The notes: generated by a model from the letters alone, not told the origin. A stretch of 64,000 nt of DNA from Nitrospira sp. bin75 (GCA_002238765.1 MPMZ01000001.1:112721-176720), one strand, 5' to 3'. Positions 46,896-56,288 are shown, counted from the stretch's first letter. Program-made: numbers and translations.

Positions 46896-48367
46896 TGATT
46901 CCTCTCGCAGATCTGGTCACGATCCTCCCGGAACTGATCGTCGTGTCCGTCGCCTGTCTCCTGTTGGTGCTGGATCCGATCACCCCGTCGCACCGGAAAG
47001 ACCTGCTGGCATGGATGAGCGTCGCCGCGCTCGCGGTGTGTTTCATCGTGACGGCGGGCAGCATGGGTGACCGGGTGTCCGCGTTCAGCGACCTCGTGGT
47101 GGTGGACGGGTATGCCTCGTTCTGGAAACTGTTGCTCTACGTCGTGAGCGGCATGACGATCCTGCTCTCCATCGGCTACCTCAAGGAAGAGCGGATCGAC
47201 CTGGCCGAATTCTACGGGTTCGTACTGCTCTCCCTGACGGGTATGATGGTCATGGTCTCCGGGGCCGACCTGCTGGTCATCTACCTGGGGATCGAGTTGA
47301 TGTCCATCTCGCTCTACGTGCTGGCGGGCTTCAAGCGGTTTGAGGCCAGGTCCATCGAATCATCGGCCAAGTATTTTATCCTGGGCGCGTTCTCGTCGGG
47401 CCTCCTGCTCTACGGCATTTCACTCATCTTCGGCGCCGCGGGCAGCACACGTCTCGTCGAAATCGCCGCAGCGGTCGATGCGCGGGGACTCGACGACTCG
47501 CTGATCCTCATCGCCCTGACGCTGGTGATCGTGGGATTCGGCTTCAAGGTGGCGGCCGTGCCGTTTCACATGTGGACCCCGGACGTGTATCAGGGCGCGC
47601 CGACCTCGGTGACCGCGTTCATGGCCGTGGCGTCGAAAGCCGCGAGCTTCGGGGCGTTTCTCCGGGTGATGCTCGAAGGCTTCGGGGGCATGAAACCGAA
47701 CTGGAGCGGGCTCATCCTGGGCGTGTGTCTCCTGACCCTGATCCTGGGGAACCTCGTGGCCATCGTGCAAACGAACGTGAAGCGCATGCTGGCCTACTCG
47801 AGCATCGCGCACGCCGGTTATGCGTTGATCGGGCTGGTCGTGGCGGGATGGGCCGGAACCGGAGCAGGGGTGTCGGCCAAAGGCGTGTCCAGCATGATGT
47901 TGTACCTGGCCGTTTATTCCTTCATGACCCTGGGCGCCTTCTCCATGGTGGCGATTCTTCGTCGCGGGGCGAACGAAGGGGAAGACCTGGACGACTTCAC
48001 CGGGCTGGCCAAGCGCCACAAGGGCGCCGCGTTTCTGATGCTGCTCTTCATGGTTTCGCTTGCGGGCATCCCGCCCACGGCCGGATTCATCGGAAAATTC
48101 TACCTGTTCATGGCCGCGGTCAACGCCGGCCTGACCTGGCTGGCCGTGGTCGGGCTGATCTTCGCCGCGGTGTCCGCCTTCTACTACCTGCGCGTCGTCA
48201 TGGTCATGTACATGCGCGAGCCCTCACCGGATCAGGAAAGCGAAACGCGCCTGGCCCTGTCCCCCACCGCCACCGTCGTCCTGGCCCTCGCCGCCGCGGG
48301 CGTCGTGCTGTTCGGCATCTATCCCTGGCCCCTCGTCTCCCTCACCGCCTCCGCCTCACTGCCCTGA
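46892..48367 (+). CDS. nuoN: NADH-quinone oxidoreductase subunit N (antiporter-like)
   Basis: 491 aa, about 14 TM segments. Conserved GIELMSISLYVLAGF, SAKYFILGAFSSGLLLYG, FKVAAVPFHMWTPDVYQGAP and LAYSSIAHAGYALIG. Last gene of the complex I operon. Confidence 0.96.
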   Translation: MMIPLADLVTILPELIVVSVACLLLVLDPITPSHRKDLLAWMSVAALAVCFIVTAGSMGDRVSAFSDLVVVDGYASFWKLLLYVVSGMTILLSIGYLKEERIDLAEFYGFVLLSLTGMMVMVSGADLLVIYLGIELMSISLYVLAGFKRFEARSIESSAKYFILGAFSSGLLLYGISLIFGAAGSTRLVEIAAAVDARGLDDSLILIALTLVIVGFGFKVAAVPFHMWTPDVYQGAPTSVTAFMAVASKAASFGAFLRVMLEGFGGMKPNWSGLILGVCLLTLILGNLVAIVQTNVKRMLAYSSIAHAGYALIGLVVAGWAGTGAGVSAKGVSSMMLYLAVYSFMTLGAFSMVAILRRGANEGEDLDDFTGLAKRHKGAAFLMLLFMVSLAGIPPTAGFIGKFYLFMAAVNAGLTWLAVVGLIFAAVSAFYYLRVVMVMYMREPSPDQESETRLALSPTATVVLALAAAGVVLFGIYPWPLVSLTASASLP

Positions 48368-48390
48368 CACTGAGCTAACACGCCACAGTT

Positions 48391-48500
48391 GTCATCCTGA
48401 GCTTGTCCTGCTTGTCCTGAGCAGAGCGAAGGAACTAAGAGAAGGATCTGCTTTTTCTTATCTGTCATCCCCGACCTGATCGGGGATCCAGCGTCTTCTG
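48391..48500. repeat. dispersed repeats downstream of nuoN
   Basis: TCCTGAGCTTGTCCTGC and GAGCAGAGCGAAGGAA are followed by TGTCATCCCCGACCTGATC with GGGGATCCAGCGTC (48461-48495), a further member of the TCATTCCC/GGGAATCCAG family. Confidence 0.6.
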
Positions 48501-48514
48501 TTCCTTTCCTTTGC

Positions 48515-48950
48515 AAGGGGTCCTATCCTATATACTTACTGCTGTAGGCGACCTTATCCTATATTCCTACTATACGCGAGTTGGGAAGACAGGGAAGGAG
48601 TCAGACGAGAATCGTGTCTCAAGCCTGTGATCTATAGATGCTGAGCTAGGGAGCTGGCAAGCTGTCTGCAACGAATATCCAAAAACCTCTGTCTTGACGG
48701 TAGGCCGACCTGATGAAGAAGAGGCTGAAATCCTGGAGGAGGGCTTTACAAGTCTAGGAAAGTGGAGGTATAGTAGTTAGTCAGGTGCCATGGGCATCAG
48801 ACCTTGAATTTATTATTATGAGACCAACTACGACAGAGAATCTCAGAATTAAAAAGCAGGACAAAAAGAAAGATGATTCTAGGCAGGCTACTGTGATAGA
48901 ACCTGCTCAACGACTAGTTGACGCTATAACAAAGTTCAAGAAAAAAGATC
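48515..48950. other. gene-poor stretch at the start of the accessory region
   Basis: No convincing gene. Two short direct repeats, CCTATCCTATATACTTACT (48521-48539) and CCTTATCCTATATTCCTACT (48551-48570), lie side by side. A 63-codon frame at 48785-48976 (Lys-rich, no RBS) overlaps the opposite gene and is not supported. Confidence 0.45.
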
Positions 48951-49235
48951 CTACTCGCCGCTCGCAAGTCTCTTAAATTCCTCTACAGTTAGCCCCAAAG
49001 GTTTAGCCCATTCCTTGGCGATGCCGTTTCGTTGTCTTCCGGGGGGTATTTGACCAATAAGGCTATTGATTATTTGAGAGTTGGTCAATCCGCGATCTTT
49101 GGCACGCTGTACTAACTCGGTCTTAATTTCTAGCTCTGCATTTTCATTTTGACTGCCCTTCACTTGTCGAAGTAACTCAACTAATCCTTGTTCGCTACAA
49201 CTCTTAACGTCAATAGACCATCCTGGACTATTCAT
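48951..49235 (-). CDS. hypothetical protein, second gene of an AT-rich two-gene unit
   Basis: 94 aa. ATG overlaps the upstream stop (ATGA). Sequence is helical (GLVELLRQVKGSQNENAELE, QRAKDRGLTNSQIINSLIG), ending IAKEWAKPLGLTVEEFKRLA, which resembles a small helix-turn-helix (the GLTVEEFKRL portion). No family recognised. Lower GC than the neighbouring nuo genes suggests acquisition. Confidence 0.6.
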   Translation of the reverse strand: MNSPGWSIDVKSCSEQGLVELLRQVKGSQNENAELEIKTELVQRAKDRGLTNSQIINSLIGQIPPGRQRNGIAKEWAKPLGLTVEEFKRLASGE

Positions 49236-49795
49236 TCAGTCTCCTGCCGCTCGTTGGAATCATCCTTGTTGCCATCGTCTTCCACTGTAGTCGTATCGTT
49301 GTTAGTTGCCTGGCTTGCCTCGCCATTTTGGGGAGGCCTACCCCTCTTCTTCTTTCCTCTTTTAATCTGAGGATAATGCTCTAAAAGTCCGTAGCGTTCC
49401 CCAATTTTCACTACCTCTAGGGTACTTCGACTTAATGAGGTCTTTAGTTCATCTTCAGACCCGACCTTTCCTCCGCCACTATTGATGGCTTCGACAATCT
49501 CAGGAAAAGGACGTGCTTCCTTCATCTTTTTCAAATATTTCTTTGCAGCTTCAAGGGGAGTGAGGCCCACAAATTCGTCAAAACGAATTGTGTGTTGTGA
49601 AGGTTCAGTTTCAAGTTGAAGATCGAAAACTTGGGCTAGGGAAGTTCTTGGCTCGTTCATAAGATCTTCCATACTGTTTAAGGCTTGCAAAAGTTTTAAG
49701 ACCTCACCCATAGCAGGATTATTTTTGATTTCCTCCACTTTCTCCTGGATAATTCTTTTCATTTCATCTGCCGCTGATTGGAATGGTGTGGACAT
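49232..49795 (-). CDS. putative DNA-binding protein with winged-helix-like domain
   Basis: 187 aa. An N-terminal helical part (MKRIIQEKVEEIKNNPAMGE) precedes FVGLTPLEAAKKYLKKMKE, PFPEIVEAINSGGGKVGS, LKTSLSRSTLEVVKIGERYG, a layout reminiscent of HARE-HTH winged-helix domains. Then a basic AT-hook-like run (KRGKKKRGRPP) and an acidic Asn/Asp/Glu-rich tail (TTTVEDDGNKDDSNERQ). The fold is inferred by eye. It heads the two-gene unit and faces the AT-rich region at 49800-50020. Confidence 0.6.
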   Translation of the reverse strand: MSTPFQSAADEMKRIIQEKVEEIKNNPAMGEVLKLLQALNSMEDLMNEPRTSLAQVFDLQLETEPSQHTIRFDEFVGLTPLEAAKKYLKKMKEARPFPEIVEAINSGGGKVGSEDELKTSLSRSTLEVVKIGERYGLLEHYPQIKRGKKKRGRPPQNGEASQATNNDTTTVEDDGNKDDSNERQETE

Positions 49796-50224
49796 ATCTA
49801 CCCCCGTTTCTCGTTTGGTATATCTTTAATTTAATCATCAAACATAATATTATGTCAACCTTATACATTCATGATGAAATGGGTTTAAATTAAATTTCAA
49901 TAATGTCTTGTAACTTACTGTTATATATGAATAATATGAAATATAATAATTTTAAACCATTTCAATGAATAGAATATTGGTTTATATGGCTATATTATTG
50001 AATTATTTTTGAGGGCCAAAATCGAACGTCTAAAGTCCTGGTTTTTACTGCGCCATTCCAGCTTGAATAAGAGAGACTATTTGCAAAAATTCCGCCAAAG
50101 GGACTTGTCTGAAGGGGACGTATATGCCAGCTTACCCCAAATAAGGAGGGGCAAGGGGAGGTAGAGGCATTCGTAGCTGCGCAATTCCTGCCGGAAGTTG
50201 GAAAACGAACCACTCGGCAAAAGT
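49796..50224. other. very AT-rich intergenic stretch with a long inverted repeat
   Basis: 49800-50010 is extremely A/T-rich, unlike anything else in the window, and has no gene. An imperfect 23-25 bp inverted repeat lies at 49867-49891 and 49948-49970 (ATTCAT, TGAAATGG, TTTAAA blocks in each arm) with a spacer of about 56 bp. Near the right end, 50138-50166 holds AAGGAGGGGCAAGGGGAGG with GTAGAGG, half of the palindromic repeat family. Confidence 0.65.
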
Positions 50225-51229
50225 TTACGACAATTCGACTTTGACCGTAACGGCGTGAATCTCCATCACTTCGGTCGAGGAAGGTTTGGTGGTGAGCGCC
50301 TGCACCGCCTTGTTGGCATTGGTGGCCCGGACCATGAGGGTGTATTCCCCGGGTTGTGGAATGCGCCATTCAAACTGCCATGGCGTCCACGTATACGGAG
50401 ACAGTTTCGGAAGGAGCATGCCCGGGTTCCACGTTTTCCCCGCGTCCGTACTCACGTCGATTTGATGAATGGCGTGCCTTCCGTTAAAGGCGATGCCCTT
50501 GATCGTGTAACGCGGCGTCGTGATGAGTTCCCTGTCGCCAGGCACGTCAATGCGTGAAGACAGTTTCACCAACGCGGTATCCGACCAACTCTGTTGTTGC
50601 CAATACCCTTTATAATCGTGAGGCACCAGTTCCAAACCGGTCAGCCACTTGACGTTCTTCATGCCGTAGATGCCCGGCACGATCACCCGGGCGGGATACC
50701 CGTGATCGGGCGGCAGGGGCACGCCGTTCATCTTCACGGCGAGCAACACGTCTTCTTCCAGGGCCCGGGAGAGGGGAAAGCTGTCGGAATAGTCGTCCGC
50801 TCCACGAAGCACCAGGTCAAACGCCTTGGGGTCGAAGCCAGCTTCGTCGAGCAGGTGATTCAGCTTTACGCCCTCCCACTCGGCCGTGCCGATGGAATAG
50901 CCGCCGACCGTATTGCCGATACATTCCAGCGTGGCAATCATTTTCGTTTGCGGGCGTTGCAACAGATCCGCGAAAGACCACGAGGTCGGACGTTTGACCA
51001 TGCCACCAACGTGTAACGACCACTGCTCCAGGTCGATCTCCGGCGTCAGGTCGTAGGAGGTCACGTAAAAATCTTCATTGGACGTAATGGCCGGTGTTTC
51101 GCGACCCTTGCCGAGAAACAAGCCGAACAACTGGGCCTGAACGAGCGAAGAGGGACGCAAGACTGCCAGCCCCAACGAGGCCAACAGGCTTTTCCCGAAC
51201 GTTCTTCTGGATATGAGGGACACGCGCAA
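50225..51229 (-). CDS. Tat-exported sulfite-oxidase-family molybdopterin oxidoreductase
   Basis: 334 aa. Twin-arginine signal SRRTFGK (7-13) then LLASLGLAVLRPSSLVQAQ. The Moco-binding domain has the Cys ligand in ATLECIGN (Cys103), with GVKLNHLLDEAGFD, LRGADDYSDSFPL, HGYPARVIVPGIYGMKNVKW in family order. A C-terminal dimerisation domain follows (IKGIAFNGRHAIHQIDVSTD, WTPWQFEWRIPQPGEYTL). No haem motif in the chain, so it would pass electrons to a separate carrier. Sulfite or a related oxyanion is a likely substrate. Monocistronic. Confidence 0.9.
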   Translation of the reverse strand: MRVSLISRRTFGKSLLASLGLAVLRPSSLVQAQLFGLFLGKGRETPAITSNEDFYVTSYDLTPEIDLEQWSLHVGGMVKRPTSWSFADLLQRPQTKMIATLECIGNTVGGYSIGTAEWEGVKLNHLLDEAGFDPKAFDLVLRGADDYSDSFPLSRALEEDVLLAVKMNGVPLPPDHGYPARVIVPGIYGMKNVKWLTGLELVPHDYKGYWQQQSWSDTALVKLSSRIDVPGDRELITTPRYTIKGIAFNGRHAIHQIDVSTDAGKTWNPGMLLPKLSPYTWTPWQFEWRIPQPGEYTLMVRATNANKAVQALTTKPSSTEVMEIHAVTVKVELS

Positions 51230-51438
51230 CCTGCTTTCTTCTTACAGTATAGGTCTTTTCCCGGCGGAAATGAATCGCCCGTGGATAGGTGCCGAAAATG
51301 ACGATCGTCTTCCGTTCCGTTGCTCCATGGTCGTCGTATCAATGCCGAGGAACGACCATGCCGTATGGCCAAGATTGACTTTAGTATTCAAACCGGTTAT
51401 ATGCCTAGTCAGAATAACTGCAAATATTTGGAGGCTGT

Positions 51439-51699
51439 ATGAGCAAAACGTGGCAGGTACAAGAAGCAAAGGCACGATTTAGCGAACTCCTTGAGACCAG
51501 CCTTGCCGAAGGGCCTCAAATCGTGACGAAACGGGGCGTCGAGGCGGCGGTATTGGTTCCGATCACCCAATGGCGACGATTGGAGCAAATGGCAAAACCC
51601 ACCTTGAAGCAACTGCTCCTCGCGTCCGAACCGCAAGCCGACCTCCCGGTCCCTCCCCGCACCAGACAACCCCATCGGCCGGTGACGGGTTTCGATTGA
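51439..51699 (+). CDS. Phd/YefM-family antitoxin
   Basis: 86 aa. WQVQEAKARFSELLETSLAE and GPQIVTKRGVEAAVLVPI are the Phd/YefM fold; a C-terminal toxin-binding tail ends PHRPVTGFD. TTGGAGG RBS. The toxin gene follows 4 nt later. Confidence 0.93.
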   Translation: MSKTWQVQEAKARFSELLETSLAEGPQIVTKRGVEAAVLVPITQWRRLEQMAKPTLKQLLLASEPQADLPVPPRTRQPHRPVTGFD

Positions 51700-51703
51700 A
51701 CAG

Positions 51704-52108
51704 ATGTATCTCCTCGATACCAATGTCATCTCGGAAACACGTCGCCCTCGTCCCGATCGTGGTGTCCTGAACTGGCTCACCGGCGTGTCCGACGAAGAAC
51801 TGCACGTCTCCGCTGTCACGATTGGGGAACTCCAGGCAGGGATCGAGATCACCCGTGAACAGGACTCCGCCAAAGCGGAAGAACTGGAAGCTTGGCTCGG
51901 CAAGATCCTCGCTTCCTACAACGTCTTGCCGGCGGATGCGGCTGTTTTTCGAGTTTGGGCCATGCTCAAGCATCGGCAGTCAAACACCTTGATAGAAGAT
52001 GCCTTGATCGCGGCCACAGCCCTGGTTCACAGACTCACGGTCGTGACCCGCAACACCGGTGATTTTGCCCAACTCGGTGTGGAGACGCTGAATCCGTTCG
52101 AGACATGA
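51704..52108 (+). CDS. PIN-domain toxin (VapC/FitB-like)
   Basis: 134 aa. PIN acidic residues in MYLLDTNVISETRR (Asp5), TIGELQAGIE (Glu), IEDALIAATAL (Asp) and VVTRNTGDF (Asp). FitB-type proteins pair with Phd-like antitoxins, as here. Predicted RNA endonuclease. Confidence 0.94.
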   Translation: MYLLDTNVISETRRPRPDRGVLNWLTGVSDEELHVSAVTIGELQAGIEITREQDSAKAEELEAWLGKILASYNVLPADAAVFRVWAMLKHRQSNTLIEDALIAATALVHRLTVVTRNTGDFAQLGVETLNPFET

Positions 52109-52139
52109 ATCACGAATTGGGAATGACGAACAATCGCCC

Positions 52140-52238
52140 ATGCTCGACGCCGATACCACACGCCGTCTCGACACTGTTCGTAAGAAGATCCTGCTGGCCG
52201 GCAAGGAACAGGCCAAAGATAAGCCACTGAGAAACTGA
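52140..52238 (+). CDS. short ORF like the N-terminus of an N-6 DNA methylase (remnant)
   Basis: 32 aa beginning MLDADTTRRLDTVRKKIL, resembling the first residues of type I-type N-6 DNA methylases (MLD-DTKRRID-ARDIL pattern), then ending. It lies directly before the restriction-modification gene. Probably the stump of a lost methylase gene, or a leader peptide. Confidence 0.4.
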   Translation: MLDADTTRRLDTVRKKILLAGKEQAKDKPLRN

Positions 52239-52239
52239 C

Positions 52240-53235
52240 GTGCCCGGCCAATTATTCACCCACTACTTCCTTACCGACGGCATAAAGGCCACGCCAGAAT
52301 GGAAAGCCTCTCTGGCCCAGCCGGAGGAGTTTGCCGCGTTCAGGGATGGCGTGCGTCAAAAGTACGAGGCGCTCAGCCGCTCCGCAGCCCCCAACGAAGC
52401 CGTCACCGAGCAGGACTTGATCCGTCCCGTCCTGGATCTGCTCGGATGGGCCGACCACCTGCCCCAGCAAGGCGCTGCTGGCAACGAAGATATTCCCGAT
52501 TACCTGCTCTTTGCCGACGCCGAGGCCAAGCGGCGTGCTACCGCAAAGAGAAAGCCTCGTGACCGTTACCGGGACGCTTTGGTGGTGGAAGAGAGCAAGC
52601 GGTTCGGTCTTGCCTTGGATAACCGTGACGAGAACGACAGGGCCGGGTCCGGCACCCCACATGGGCAGATCCTCAGGTATCTCTCAACGGCCGAGACCGC
52701 TTCGGATGGCAACATTCGCTGGGGCATCCTGACTAACGGCGGCGTGTGGCGTCTCTATGATTACCATGCTCGGCCCCGCGCCAGTGGTTACTTTGAAGCC
52801 GATCTGGTGGAACTGCTCAAACCAGGCAACAAAGACGGCCTCCGGGTCTTCCACCTGCTGTTCCAGCGCGACTCCTTCGTTCTTCAGGAGGGCGCCACGA
52901 CGACGTTCCTGGAAGCCGCCCTCGCAGAGGGTCGCCGATACGAGGAACGTGTCGCGCAGGATCTTTCGGGTGTGGTGTTCGAGCATGTCTTCCCTGAGCT
53001 TGTACAGGCGCTCGCGGATGCCACGGGCAAGGATCTTCCGAAAATCCGGGAGGCCGCCCTGATTTTCCTGTACCGGCTGCTCTTCGTGCTCTACGCCGAA
53101 GACAGGGGACTCCTGCCGGTCAACGATGCACGTTACGACGATTACGGTCTGCGAAAGCGAGTGCGAGACGATATCGCACACAGGATGGCAGGCAACGACA
53201 CTTTCTCGGCCCACGCGACCAGCTCGATCACCTGA
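52240..53235 (+). CDS. type IIG-like restriction-modification enzyme, N-terminal nuclease part
   Basis: 331 aa from GTG. A PD-(D/E)xK-like nuclease site is suggested by PDYLLF (Asp87) and VVEESK (Glu118-x-Lys120), with GQILRYL and IRWGILTNGGVWRLYDY, the fold typical of type IIG R-M N-termini. The frame ends abruptly at ATSSIT. The next frame continues the family sequence (DHLMTLFRLIDKG), so this is one gene split by a single-nucleotide change near 53220. An intact chain would be about 1,350 aa. Confidence 0.82.
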   Translation: MPGQLFTHYFLTDGIKATPEWKASLAQPEEFAAFRDGVRQKYEALSRSAAPNEAVTEQDLIRPVLDLLGWADHLPQQGAAGNEDIPDYLLFADAEAKRRATAKRKPRDRYRDALVVEESKRFGLALDNRDENDRAGSGTPHGQILRYLSTAETASDGNIRWGILTNGGVWRLYDYHARPRASGYFEADLVELLKPGNKDGLRVFHLLFQRDSFVLQEGATTTFLEAALAEGRRYEERVAQDLSGVVFEHVFPELVQALADATGKDLPKIREAALIFLYRLLFVLYAEDRGLLPVNDARYDDYGLRKRVRDDIAHRMAGNDTFSAHATSSIT

Positions 53236-56200
53236 TGACGCTCTTCAGGCTCATCGACAAGGGCGATATGTCCATCGGTCTGCCGCCATATAATGGGGGA
53301 CTGTTCGCATCCGAAACTGCGAAATTGCTCGAAGAAGTTCGGCTGCCGAACGCCACAATCGCCCCCATCATCGACAACCTGAGCCACACCGGGGACTCGG
53401 AGGAAGAACGACGCTTCGTCAATTACCGCGACATGTCCGTGCAGCAGCTTGGTTCCATCTACGAGCGTCTCCTCGAACACGAGCCGGTCCGCGACGCGGA
53501 CGGCAAGATTGTTATCCGTCCCAATCCTTACGCCCGCAAGGACAGCGGCAGCTTCTTCACGCCCCAGGAACTCGTCGATCTGATCGTCGAGCGGACGTTG
53601 AAGCCAATGGCCGAGGAGTGTCTCAAGGCGTTTGAAGACAAAGCTGTCGCGCTCAAGCGCGACCGCCGGCCCAAGGCCCAGCGGAAAACCGAGTTGCTCA
53701 AGCTGGACCCTGCCGAGGCGGTCTTGAACCTGAAGGTCCTGGACCCGGCCATGGGAAGCGGACATTTTCTGGTCACCGCCGTGGATTTCCTATCCGACTA
53801 CGTCGCCGAGCTGATTGAGCGTGTTCCAGTTGTAGCAGAATGGCTGGACGGCGAGTACGTTTCACCGTTGGTGAAACGTGTGGCATCGATTCGAACAGAG
53901 ATCATTCATAGAGCCAAAGAAGCGGCCTGGATCATGGACGAGTCCCAGCTGACCGACCAGGCCATCATCCGTCGCTTGGTGCTCAAGCGCTGCATCTACG
54001 GAGTCGACAAGAACCCCCTGACCGTCGAGTTGGCCAAGGTCTCGCTGTGGCTGCACAGCTTTACCGTGGGCGCGCCGTTGTCCTTCCTCGATCACCACCT
54101 GCGTTGCGGCGACTCGCTGGTCGGGTTGCAGGTGGGGGACGCCACCGATGACTTGCACCGGCTCGGTGGGATGTTTGCCAGCAGCGCCATAGCAGGAGCG
54201 GAGAATGCCACGGAAGGCATGCGGAGCATCGAGGAAATGTCGGACGCCGACGTGGCCGAAGTGCGTGAATCGGCAGCACTGTTTCATGGAGTTGAGGAAA
54301 CGACAGCGGAACTCCGCGGGCTATTGAACGCCCTCTGCGGCCTGCGCTGGTTTACCGCAGGGATGAAGAAAAAAGATCGTGCTGAATTTGAGAGACCGCT
54401 GGCCCGGATGCTCGGCCTGCAGCCTGCGGACGCCTTTAAGTTGCTGACCAGTGGCCCAAAGGACGTGAGCGACGTTCCGGCTGATTGCGACGCTATCGCT
54501 TGGTCAGAATATATCGAATGGTGGAAGAAAACCAAATCCATCGCCGAACGAGAGGGTTTCCTGCACTGGGAAGTGGCGTTTCCGGGGGTATGGCGCGATT
54601 GGCAAAGTGCCAGTCCGGAAGGCGGGTTTGACGCTGTGATCGGCAACCCGCCGTGGGACCGCATCAAGCTGCAAGAGGTGGAATGGTTCGCAACCCGCGA
54701 CCCCGAGCTTGCCCTTGCTCCGACGGCAGCGGCGCGGGGAAAGGGCATTCAGCGGCTGCGTGACCAGGGATCGCCCCTCGTAGCCGAGTTCGATGACGCC
54801 AAGAGTCGCGCGGACAGACTCGGGGAGGTGATTCGTGCTTCCGGTCACTATCCTTTGCTCAGCGGCGGCGACATCAACCTCTACTCGCTGTTCGTCGAGC
54901 GGGCCATGAACCTGAGCAAGCCCGACGGCTTCGTGGGTTTGTTGACCCCGTCGGGCATCTACGCCGACATGACTGCGGCCCGCTTCTTCAAGTCTGTTTC
55001 CACAAACGGACGGGTAGGCGGCCTGTTCGATTTCGAGAACCGCCGGCTCGGAAGCGACTTGCCACCCTTCTTCCCGGACGTGGATTCCCGCTTCAAATTC
55101 TGTGCCCTGATCTTCGGTGGGGAAGACCGACGGTTCGATGAAACTAAGTGCGCCTTCTTCCTGCACGATACGAAAGAGATCCATGACGAGGATCGCTGCT
55201 TCCCCTTGACGCCGGAAGATTTTACTCGCGTCAACCCGAATACCGGCACAGCACCCATTTTCCGTACCCGCCGTGACGCCGAAATCACGCGCCGTGTCTA
55301 CGAACGGCATCCGATACTGGTGGATCGCTCAGGCGGTGAGGAGCGTAAGGCGTGGCCGGTGAAGTACACGACGATGTTTCACATGGCCAACGACTCCCAC
55401 CTTTTCCGCACCGTCGAGCAACTCAAAGCGGAAGGCTTCTATCCCGTCGAAGGCAACCGCTGGAAGAAGGGGAAGGATCTATACTTGCCACTGTACGAAG
55501 GCAAGATGGTGCAGGCCTTCGACCATCGCGCCGCCAGCATCACCAATCGTGAGGGCAACCTGTTTCGCCCAGGGCAGCCCGACAGAACCCTTGACGAAGA
55601 ATACCGTGATCAAGCTTTCTCGCCTCGTCCTCGTTATTGGGTCAGCCAGCAGGACAGTGCCGTTATCAAGAAATTCGATTGGTTTTTGGCCTTCAAAGAC
55701 ATTACGGCGTCAACCAACATCCGTACCATGATTGCCACTGCCATTCCTCGGGTTGGGTGTGGACACACGCTGCCGATCCTTCTTCCATCCGAAGACCGAT
55801 TCAATGTTGTAAGCGCAGCCTGTCTTCTTGCCAATCTCAATAGCTTCAGTTTCGACTACGTTGTTCGTCAGAAAGTTCAAGCGACTCACCTCACTTGGTT
55901 CGTCGTCGAGCAACTCCCCGTCATCGCACCCGCCGATTACGACCGTCCGCTCGGCGACAAGACCGCCCGAGACCTCGTCCGCGACCACGTGCTCCGCCTC
56001 ACGTATGCCGCCCATGATATGGCCCCCTTCGCTCGCGACCTCGGCTACGACGGCCCACCCTTCGTCTGGAACGAAGAGGAACGCCGTCACCTGCGCGCCC
56101 GCCTCGACGCGCTCTACTTCCACCTCTACGGCCTGAACAAAGACGACGCGGAGTACGTGCTGGACACCTTCCCCATCGTCCGCAAGGAAGACGAAGCCGC

Positions 56201-56288
56201 CTTCAACTGTTACCGCACCCGCGACCTCATCCTCGCCTACATGAACGCCCTCTCCGCCGGAGATACCGAGACGGTAGTAGCAATTTAG
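53235..56288 (+). CDS. type IIG-like restriction-modification enzyme, methylase and specificity part
   Basis: 1017 aa. Adenine-methyltransferase motif I DPAMGSGHF (170-178), YGVDKNPLTVELAK (motif II region), and catalytic NPPW (471-474, in VIGNPPWDRIKL). The C-terminal part (GFVGLLTPSGIYADMT, YWVSQQDSAVIKKFDWF, HLTWFVVEQLPVIAP) looks like target recognition, as in Eco57I-type enzymes. Preceded by the nuclease half in another frame. The OLD gene follows after 70 nt. PglX of BREX is an alternative, but no other BREX gene is present. Confidence 0.85.
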   Translation: MTLFRLIDKGDMSIGLPPYNGGLFASETAKLLEEVRLPNATIAPIIDNLSHTGDSEEERRFVNYRDMSVQQLGSIYERLLEHEPVRDADGKIVIRPNPYARKDSGSFFTPQELVDLIVERTLKPMAEECLKAFEDKAVALKRDRRPKAQRKTELLKLDPAEAVLNLKVLDPAMGSGHFLVTAVDFLSDYVAELIERVPVVAEWLDGEYVSPLVKRVASIRTEIIHRAKEAAWIMDESQLTDQAIIRRLVLKRCIYGVDKNPLTVELAKVSLWLHSFTVGAPLSFLDHHLRCGDSLVGLQVGDATDDLHRLGGMFASSAIAGAENATEGMRSIEEMSDADVAEVRESAALFHGVEETTAELRGLLNALCGLRWFTAGMKKKDRAEFERPLARMLGLQPADAFKLLTSGPKDVSDVPADCDAIAWSEYIEWWKKTKSIAEREGFLHWEVAFPGVWRDWQSASPEGGFDAVIGNPPWDRIKLQEVEWFATRDPELALAPTAAARGKGIQRLRDQGSPLVAEFDDAKSRADRLGEVIRASGHYPLLSGGDINLYSLFVERAMNLSKPDGFVGLLTPSGIYADMTAARFFKSVSTNGRVGGLFDFENRRLGSDLPPFFPDVDSRFKFCALIFGGEDRRFDETKCAFFLHDTKEIHDEDRCFPLTPEDFTRVNPNTGTAPIFRTRRDAEITRRVYERHPILVDRSGGEERKAWPVKYTTMFHMANDSHLFRTVEQLKAEGFYPVEGNRWKKGKDLYLPLYEGKMVQAFDHRAASITNREGNLFRPGQPDRTLDEEYRDQAFSPRPRYWVSQQDSAVIKKFDWFLAFKDITASTNIRTMIATAIPRVGCGHTLPILLPSEDRFNVVSAACLLANLNSFSFDYVVRQKVQATHLTWFVVEQLPVIAPADYDRPLGDKTARDLVRDHVLRLTYAAHDMAPFARDLGYDGPPFVWNEEERRHLRARLDALYFHLYGLNKDDAEYVLDTFPIVRKEDEAAFNCYRTRDLILAYMNALSAGDTETVVAI

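Noticed and set aside
48785..48976. Lys-rich 63-codon frame on the plus strand
   Set aside because: No RBS, overlaps the end of the better-supported opposite gene, and no recognisable fold.
52240..56288. BREX PglX or DISARM methylase
   Set aside because: None of the companion genes (BrxC, PglZ, DrmA, DrmB) is present and the N-terminal nuclease fits type IIG better.
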